Source: DATLFI01 sp035524895
GTDB taxonomy: Bacteria > Acidobacteriota > Thermoanaerobaculia > Multivoradales > Multivoraceae
Assembly: GCA_035524895.1 (NCBI GenBank)
Contig: DATLFI010000259.1
Coordinates: 1 to 9,858 of the forward strand
Length of the DNA stretch: 9,858 nt
Direction: 5' to 3'
Part shown: positions 6,108-9,858 of the stretch, piece by piece
How the letters are laid out: each line of letters starts with the position of its first letter
Numbering within the stretch: position 1 is the first letter of the stretch
The notes under the pieces: generated by a model
Seen by the model: only the letters and a program-made list of their open reading frames with translations
Database searches by the model: none
What the model was told of the DNA's origin: nothing
Translations under genes and position numbers: made by a program

Positions 6108-7013
6108 ATGCCTGTGATGCATTCCGGAGAGCTCCCAGAAGACCCATGGCCGATGATCGAGCGCGTGATGGCACGCGTGGCGCGCCGCCAAGCGCTGTCG
6201 GTCGACGAGGCGGAGGACTTCACGTCGTGGGCTCGGCTGCGCCTGCTCGAGGGAGGCAGCGCCACGCTCGCGAAGTTCGAGGGCAAGAGCACACTCGAGA
6301 CCTTCCTGCGGGTCGTCCTGCTCAACCTCTTCCGCGACTACCGCATCGCGAAGTGGGGCAAGTGGCGGCCTTCGGCTGTGGCGCGCCGGCTGGGTCCGGC
6401 GGCGATTCGGCTCGAGACCCTGATCTTCCGCGACGGCCTGAGCTCCCGGGAGGCCGTGGCCATCGTCTCGTCTCAGCTCGGGAGCTCGACTCCGGCGGTC
6501 GAGATCGAGCGACTGGCGGAGCGCCTGCCGGTCCGGTCGCGGCGGCGCTTCGAGCGCGAGGAAGCCTTGCACGAGGTACCGGCGCTTGCGGCGGACGGCG
6601 AGAGTGCCGTGGTCGCGCGCGAGCTCGAGCCGAAGGTGCGACAGACGCAGAGCGCGCTTCGCGCCGCGCTCGGGCTCCTTCCGCCCCAGGACCGCCTCGT
6701 GCTCAAGCTCCGCTTCCAAGAAGGGCTCAAGATCGTCGAGATCGCGCGGGCCCTGGGCATCGCTGCCAAGAACCTCTACCCTCGTCTCGAGCGCTGCGTG
6801 TCGCTGCTGCGGCGCGCGCTCGAGGAAGAGGGGGTGACTGGCGAAGACGTGCGGAGGTTGCTCGACTGGGAGGACCTCGACCTGAACGTCGACTACCAGC
6901 TCGAAGGCATCGACGATGCCAAAGCGCCGGAGCCTGGGCCGGGGAAAGAGCCGGCCCAGGGCCGCGAAAATCACTCGGCCGATCGACCGAGAAACGATCG
7001 AATGTCCGTCTAG
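6108..7013 (+). CDS. Sigma-70-family (ECF-like) RNA polymerase sigma factor
   Basis: This 301-aa protein directs RNA polymerase to alternative promoters. Region 2 is at about 15-85 (MIERVMARVARRQALSVDEAEDF, then LAKFEGKSTLETFLRVVLLNLFRDYR), and region 4 at about 185-242 (LPPQDRLVLKLRFQEG then a helix-turn-helix IVEIARALGIAAKNLYPRLERCV, 209-231). Between them is an unusually long linker (about 86-184) opening with KWGKWRPSAVARRLGP. That linker is a pattern I associate with sigma factors of Acidobacteriota, where an anti-sigma gene follows; the association is from memory. A charged tail of about 60 residues follows region 4. The start is uncertain: the frame is open from a GTG at 5994, and ATGs at 6108, 6117 and 6153 are possible. 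None has a good Shine-Dalgarno, and I chose 6108 because region 2 then has a normal-length N-terminus. The stop is 59 bp before the anti-sigma-like gene. A perfect 10-bp hairpin lies in its 3' end. Confidence 0.85.
   Translation: MPVMHSGELPEDPWPMIERVMARVARRQALSVDEAEDFTSWARLRLLEGGSATLAKFEGKSTLETFLRVVLLNLFRDYRIAKWGKWRPSAVARRLGPAAIRLETLIFRDGLSSREAVAIVSSQLGSSTPAVEIERLAERLPVRSRRRFEREEALHEVPALAADGESAVVARELEPKVRQTQSALRAALGLLPPQDRLVLKLRFQEGLKIVEIARALGIAAKNLYPRLERCVSLLRRALEEEGVTGEDVRRLLDWEDLDLNVDYQLEGIDDAKAPEPGPGKEPAQGRENHSADRPRNDRMSV
6933..6960. other. Perfect 10-bp inverted repeat inside the sigma gene 3' end
   Basis: CCTGGGCCGG (6933-6942) and its exact reverse complement CCGGCCCAGG (6951-6960) are separated by the purine loop GGAAAGAG. 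All ten pairs are Watson-Crick and nine of ten are G-C, so a stable RNA hairpin is expected about 50 bases before the sigma stop codon. No T-run follows (the next bases are GCCGCGAAAATC), so it does not look like an intrinsic terminator. It may be an mRNA stability or translation-coupling element upstream of the anti-sigma-like gene, or simple coding chance. Confidence 0.6.
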
Positions 7014-7072
7014 CTATATGCAAGCACGTGCGGCGACGAGCCGCGCGCGCTGGATCGCCACGCAGACAACCC

Positions 7073-8041
7073 GTGATCGCCAACAACGACCCGAACGCTG
7101 CCGCGACACCGCTCGATCTCGAGCAGCTCGCGGCCTATCTCGACCGGCGGCTGCCGCCGCAGGAGGGCGCCGCCATCGAGGAGCGCCTTGCCGAGGACGA
7201 CGAAGCCTTCGAGCTCTTCGCTGAAGCGGCACGCCTCGCGGAGGCTCCCGCGCCGCCTGCAGGGGAAGTCGTGGATCTGAGCCTCGGAGATCGTCGTCGA
7301 GCCGCGACGCGCTGGATCGGCCCGCTGGCCGCTACGGCGGTCGTGCTGCTGGCGTTGGGGCTTGCGACGCTGCAGCCGTGGCGCGGCCTCTCCAGCGTTG
7401 CCAGCGCGACCTGGGTCGCGGCGCTCCCCGCGGGCGACGATCTCGCGGACATCCTGGGCGATCGTTGGACCGAGGCGGCGTGGTCCGAGTACCGCAGCGC
7501 ACCCGGCCCCCTCGCCTCCCCCCTCTTCCCGCCCGAGGTCGCGGCCTTCCGCATCGGCGCTCGGACCGTCGATCTCGCGGCGGCACTGCGCGCGGACGAC
7601 GCCGCCACCGCCTCGGCGCTCGCGGCACAGCTCGAGTCGCTGTATCCGAGTCTCGAGTCGACCACCGCCGCGACCATCGTGATGGCGCAGCTCGCTCTGA
7701 CCCTGGAACAGGCGGGTACGCAGGCAGCCGCGCAGGATCTCGCCAGCCTGGACGAGCACCACGGCGTCGAGCCGGCCCGCTACTACGAGACCGGCAGGTG
7801 GGCGGAGAGCGCGCGGCTGGCCGCGCGGGCCGGCGCCCGGCCGTTCTTCGAGAGCCGGCTGTGGTCGCGCGGTCTGCGCGCGCTGCAGCGCCAGGCGCAG
7901 GACCCCGAGCTGCGACAGCTCGCGGAGCGACTTCCCGGATCAGCGCCTCCGGACTTCGCGGTGCTCGTGACGGAGCTCGACGCAGTGATCGCTTTGCTAG
8001 GCAACGGCGACGCTCGCCTCGCGCCACCGACGAGCGACTGA
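7073..8041 (+). CDS. Single-TM anti-sigma-like membrane protein
   Basis: This 322-aa protein starts at a GTG. Residues 14-56 (LDLEQLAAYLDRRLPPQEGAAIEERLAEDDEAFELFAEAARLA) have the helix pattern of anti-sigma N-terminal domains, normally 'L-x-AYLDG-x-L-x-x-x-E-x-x-x-x-E-x-HL-x-x-C-x-x-C'. The zinc-binding H and C residues of ZAS domains are absent: the second C-x-x-C position reads DDEAFEL. One membrane segment follows (about 81-103, WIGPLAATAVVLLALGLATLQPW). The C-terminal part (104-322) is Ala-rich and helical, probably periplasmic, including RYYETGRWAESARLAARAGARPFFESRLW (236-264), which resembles a TPR-like helical pair. By position it follows the sigma gene in the same direction after 59 bp, so it is inferred to bind that sigma factor and hold it at the membrane. 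The function is inferred from architecture and context; no direct partner evidence is visible. The start at GTG 7073 has no strong Shine-Dalgarno; an alternative GTG lies at 7028. Confidence 0.75.
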   Translation: MIANNDPNAAATPLDLEQLAAYLDRRLPPQEGAAIEERLAEDDEAFELFAEAARLAEAPAPPAGEVVDLSLGDRRRAATRWIGPLAATAVVLLALGLATLQPWRGLSSVASATWVAALPAGDDLADILGDRWTEAAWSEYRSAPGPLASPLFPPEVAAFRIGARTVDLAAALRADDAATASALAAQLESLYPSLESTTAATIVMAQLALTLEQAGTQAAAQDLASLDEHHGVEPARYYETGRWAESARLAARAGARPFFESRLWSRGLRALQRQAQDPELRQLAERLPGSAPPDFAVLVTELDAVIALLGNGDARLAPPTSD

Positions 8042-8120
8042 GCCCGCTCAACTACCTCGGCACCGGCTGCCGCGAATACGCGCGCATAGCGCCCGGCGCC
8101 GCCAGCTACACTCCGCGCTC

Positions 8121-8165
8121 CGTTCCGCTCCGTGCCGCTCCGTGCCGCTCAGTTCCGCTCCGCTC
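8121..8165. repeat. 10-bp tandem repeat upstream of the MFS gene
   Basis: Four contiguous 10-bp units (8121-8130, 8131-8140, 8141-8150, 8151-8160) share the consensus CGT-T/G-CCGCTC, the last starting with A instead of C, with a partial CGCTC after and a degenerate unit before (8111-8120, ending GCTC). The array sits in the 182-bp spacer 8042-8223, 59-103 bp before the GTG start of the transporter. Apart from a weak CGGCA/TGCCG hairpin at 8058-8072, the rest of this spacer shows nothing I can name. Confidence 0.8.
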
Positions 8166-8223
8166 CGGGCCGCACCGTCCTCGGCGGCGCAACACCCTCA
8201 CCACCCCTCCCCGCGACCTGCTC

Positions 8224-9531
8224 GTGTTCTACGGCTGGAAAATCGTCGCCGTCTGCTTCCTCACCCTGTTCGTCTCGGTGGGGTTCGGCTTCTACTCCTT
8301 CGGAGCGTTCTTCAAGGCGCTCGCCGAGGAGCTGGGGGGCTCGCGCTTCGGTGTCGGTTTGGGCCTCTCGGTCTTCACGGCGACGAGCGGCCTGCTGGGC
8401 CCGATTCTCGCGCGCGCGCTCGAACGTGGCTCGATTCGCAACGTCATGTCGACGGGCGTGCTCCTGCTGTGTGCGGGATTTCTGGCGCTCTCGCGGATCG
8501 ACTCCCTCGGCCAGTTCTACATCGCCCTGGGCGCGCTCGCTGTCGGCGCGGCGCTCATCGGCAGCCTCCCGTCCTCCACGCTGGTGGTGAACTGGTTCGA
8601 GCGCCGGCGCGGCACCGCACTCGGGATCGCCACGATGGGGATCTCGGTCTCGGGAATCGTGATGGCGCCGGTCGCCACCGCGCTGATCCAGCGGCTCGGC
8701 TGGAGGACCGGCTTCGTGGTCTACGCCGTGCTCACGGTGATGCTGGTGTTGCCCGCGGTTCGCGCGATCGTGGTCAACCGTCCCGAGGACCGTGGCCTCC
8801 GACCCGACGGCGATGCCGCGATGAGCCGAACCGCCCTGCCGCCCCAGCCGCGTCGCGCCACCGGCCGCGCCGCCAAGGTGGCCGGCGAGCTACCGGCTAC
8901 CGGCGGCGCCTACGCACTCTCTCCGCCGCCGCGACCCACCACGACCGCCGGAGCCATGCGCCAACGCTCGTTTTGGGTCATCGCGCTGGTGGTGTCGCTG
9001 AACTTCTGCGCCAACGGCGCGTTGTTGACCCACCTCATCCCGCACGCCACGGACCTCGGGTATCGGCCTGCGCTCGCGGCACTCGTGCTGTCGGTCGTCG
9101 CGACCCTGGGCGCTGCCGGCAAGCTGCTGTTCGGCTGGATCAGCGACCACGTCGACGTGCGCTCGGCGATGGCGCTTTCGGCAGTGCTGCAGACCGCGGG
9201 CGTGCTACTGGTGCTGGTCGTCGACTCCTACCCCGGGCTGCTCCTGGCCGGCGCCATCTACGGGCTGGGCATGGGAGGCCTGGTGCCGCTCTGGGGCGCG
9301 ATGATCGGCGCCGCCTTCGGGCGACTCGCCTTCAGCCGCGTGATGGGCGCGATGAGCCCGTTCATCCTGCCGCTGCAGGTAGCCGGTGTCCCCTACGCAG
9401 GCTGGGTGTTCGACACCACCGGTCACTACGCCCCAGCGTTCCGCGTGTTCGCCGGGGTGTACGCTCTCTCGATCGCAGCCCTGCTCTTCCTCCCCCTCCC
9501 GCCCCCGAACACAACGACGAACGTGGACTAG
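8224..9531 (+). CDS. Major facilitator superfamily transporter (MCT/oxalate-formate antiporter type)
   Basis: This 435-aa integral membrane protein has twelve likely hydrophobic segments in two sets of six, split by a Pro/Arg-rich loop at about 181-247. The N-terminus FYGWKIVAVCFLTLFVSVGFGFYSFGAFFKALAEELGGSR is the opening of the monocarboxylate (MCT/OFA-like) branch of MFS (YGW-x-IV-x-x-x-x-L). NWFERRRGTALGIATMGISVSGIVMAPVA (123-151) is the conserved TM4/5 segment, and GKLLFGWISDHVDVRSAM (299-316) is a degenerate MFS motif A between TM8 and TM9. Members move organic acids or other small solutes by proton coupling or exchange; the substrate is not readable. The only in-frame canonical start after the anti-sigma stop is the GTG at 8224, and it has no recognisable Shine-Dalgarno, so the N-terminus may be slightly short. 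The upstream 182 bp contain the decamer repeat. It converges on the HPF-like gene with 33 bp between. Confidence 0.88.
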   Translation: MFYGWKIVAVCFLTLFVSVGFGFYSFGAFFKALAEELGGSRFGVGLGLSVFTATSGLLGPILARALERGSIRNVMSTGVLLLCAGFLALSRIDSLGQFYIALGALAVGAALIGSLPSSTLVVNWFERRRGTALGIATMGISVSGIVMAPVATALIQRLGWRTGFVVYAVLTVMLVLPAVRAIVVNRPEDRGLRPDGDAAMSRTALPPQPRRATGRAAKVAGELPATGGAYALSPPPRPTTTAGAMRQRSFWVIALVVSLNFCANGALLTHLIPHATDLGYRPALAALVLSVVATLGAAGKLLFGWISDHVDVRSAMALSAVLQTAGVLLVLVVDSYPGLLLAGAIYGLGMGGLVPLWGAMIGAAFGRLAFSRVMGAMSPFILPLQVAGVPYAGWVFDTTGHYAPAFRVFAGVYALSIAALLFLPLPPPNTTTNVD

Positions 9532-9564
9532 CCGCCACGTACGTACCCGGGACTCGCCCTCAGG

Positions 9565-9858
9565 TCAGAGGCCGGCTGCCACCCGCCGCTTGGCGACCGA
9601 CTTCTTCTTGGTCGCCGAGCGCTTGACTGCGACGCGCTGCTTCTCCGCGCCGGTCTGCTTCTCGGAAAGGACCTTCAGCTTGCGCTCGAGGATGCCGAAG
9701 GCATCGCGAACGAGGATCGGCAGCGGTTGCAGCGGATCGCTGTCGGTCTTCGGGCCGACCACCGCGACCAGCTCGCGCCCCGGAGGCACCATGCAACGGA
9801 TCCGCACCCGAAACCGGTTGGCGTGGGTGTTGTTGCGGTGCGGCTTCGACACGCCCAC
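9565..9858 (-). CDS. HPF/RaiA-like ribosome-associated protein, C-terminal part only
   Basis: The frame is open to the right edge, so the N-terminus is outside. The visible 97 residues read PHRNNTHANRFRVRIRCMVPPGRELVAVVGPKTDSD, then PILVRDAFGILERKLKVLSEKQ, then a Lys/Arg-rich tail (KRSATKKKSVAKRRVAAGL). The first two parts match the second half of the S30AE domain: 'HR-x-x-GN-x-Y-x-VRI-x-x-x-VPG-x-ELV' then 'x-IRDAFD-x-x-x-R-x-L'. Proteins of this family bind the 30S subunit and help hibernating ribosomes form inactive particles. Unlike long HPF, no extra C-terminal dimerisation domain is present; instead there is a basic tail, which could contact rRNA. The GTG at 9858 may be internal rather than the start. 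The family is recognised by pattern only, with the N-terminal helix-strand part unseen. Confidence 0.62.
   Translation of the reverse strand: MGVSKPHRNNTHANRFRVRIRCMVPPGRELVAVVGPKTDSDPLQPLPILVRDAFGILERKLKVLSEKQTGAEKQRVAVKRSATKKKSVAKRRVAAGL

Noticed and set aside
6030..6974. Minus-strand extension of the threonine-synthase frame to 724 residues
   Set aside because: The added part is antisense to the sigma gene and has no family similarity; threonine-synthase-like sequence begins only near 6029-5960.
6146..7072. Open frame continuous with the anti-sigma-like gene across the sigma gene
   Set aside because: It is a shadow of the sigma gene in another frame, Arg/Gly/Pro-rich with no domain. The anti-sigma pattern begins only after 7073.
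8058..8072. CGGCA/TGCCG hairpin after the anti-sigma stop as a terminator
   Set aside because: The stem is only five pairs and no T-run follows, so it cannot be called an intrinsic terminator.
9538..9545. ACGTACGT palindrome between the convergent MFS and HPF-like genes
   Set aside because: It is a short self-complementary octamer with no loop or T-run, too little to call a terminator or site.

Overview
The window is a GC-rich, gene-dense stretch of an ordinary bacterial chromosome. No rRNA, tRNA, CRISPR array, insertion sequence or phage gene is visible. Three things suggest Acidobacteriota, perhaps the Thermoanaerobaculia side: the S46 peptidase tail, the sigma factor with a WGKWRPSA-type linker followed by an anti-sigma gene, and the lone PQQ-propeller lipoprotein-like secreted protein. 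This placement rests on remembered family resemblance, not on a search.

Layout. Position 1-175 (+) is the C-terminal end of an S46 (DPP7/DPP11-like) peptidase. It converges on a Tat-exported gamma-glutamyltransferase-fold protein (225-1988, -). Divergent from that is an OsmC-family peroxidase (2172-2633, +), which converges on pdxH (2688-3344, -) across a G-rich 14-bp tandem repeat. Divergent from pdxH is a secreted PQQ-type beta-propeller protein (3509-4777, +), which converges with a threonine-synthase-like PLP enzyme (4800-6029, -). Divergent from that is a sigma-70-family factor (6108-7013, +) followed by a one-TM anti-sigma-like protein (7073-8041, +), then an MFS transporter (8224-9531, +). 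The last gene, an HPF/RaiA-like ribosome-associated protein (9565-9858, -), runs off the right edge.

The genes alternate strand almost one by one. The only convincing two-gene unit is sigma/anti-sigma, so most genes are probably transcribed singly. pdxH supplies PLP, which the threonine-synthase-like enzyme uses, but nothing links the two operonically. The S46 peptidase and the GGT-like enzyme are both exported Ser/Ntn-type peptide-processing proteins and may share a peptide-scavenging role.

I see no clear new multi-gene system. The most notable points are: a GGT-fold enzyme whose nucleophile and gamma-glutamyl pocket look rewritten (Ser407 in place of Thr, loss of the Arg, Asp and Gly-Gly residues); a potential G-quadruplex array between osmC and pdxH; and short tandem repeats (periods 9, 10, 14, 14 and 17 bp) in four of the intergenic spacers. 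No gene-free stretch exceeds 300 bp; the largest are about 180 bp and are described under their repeats.
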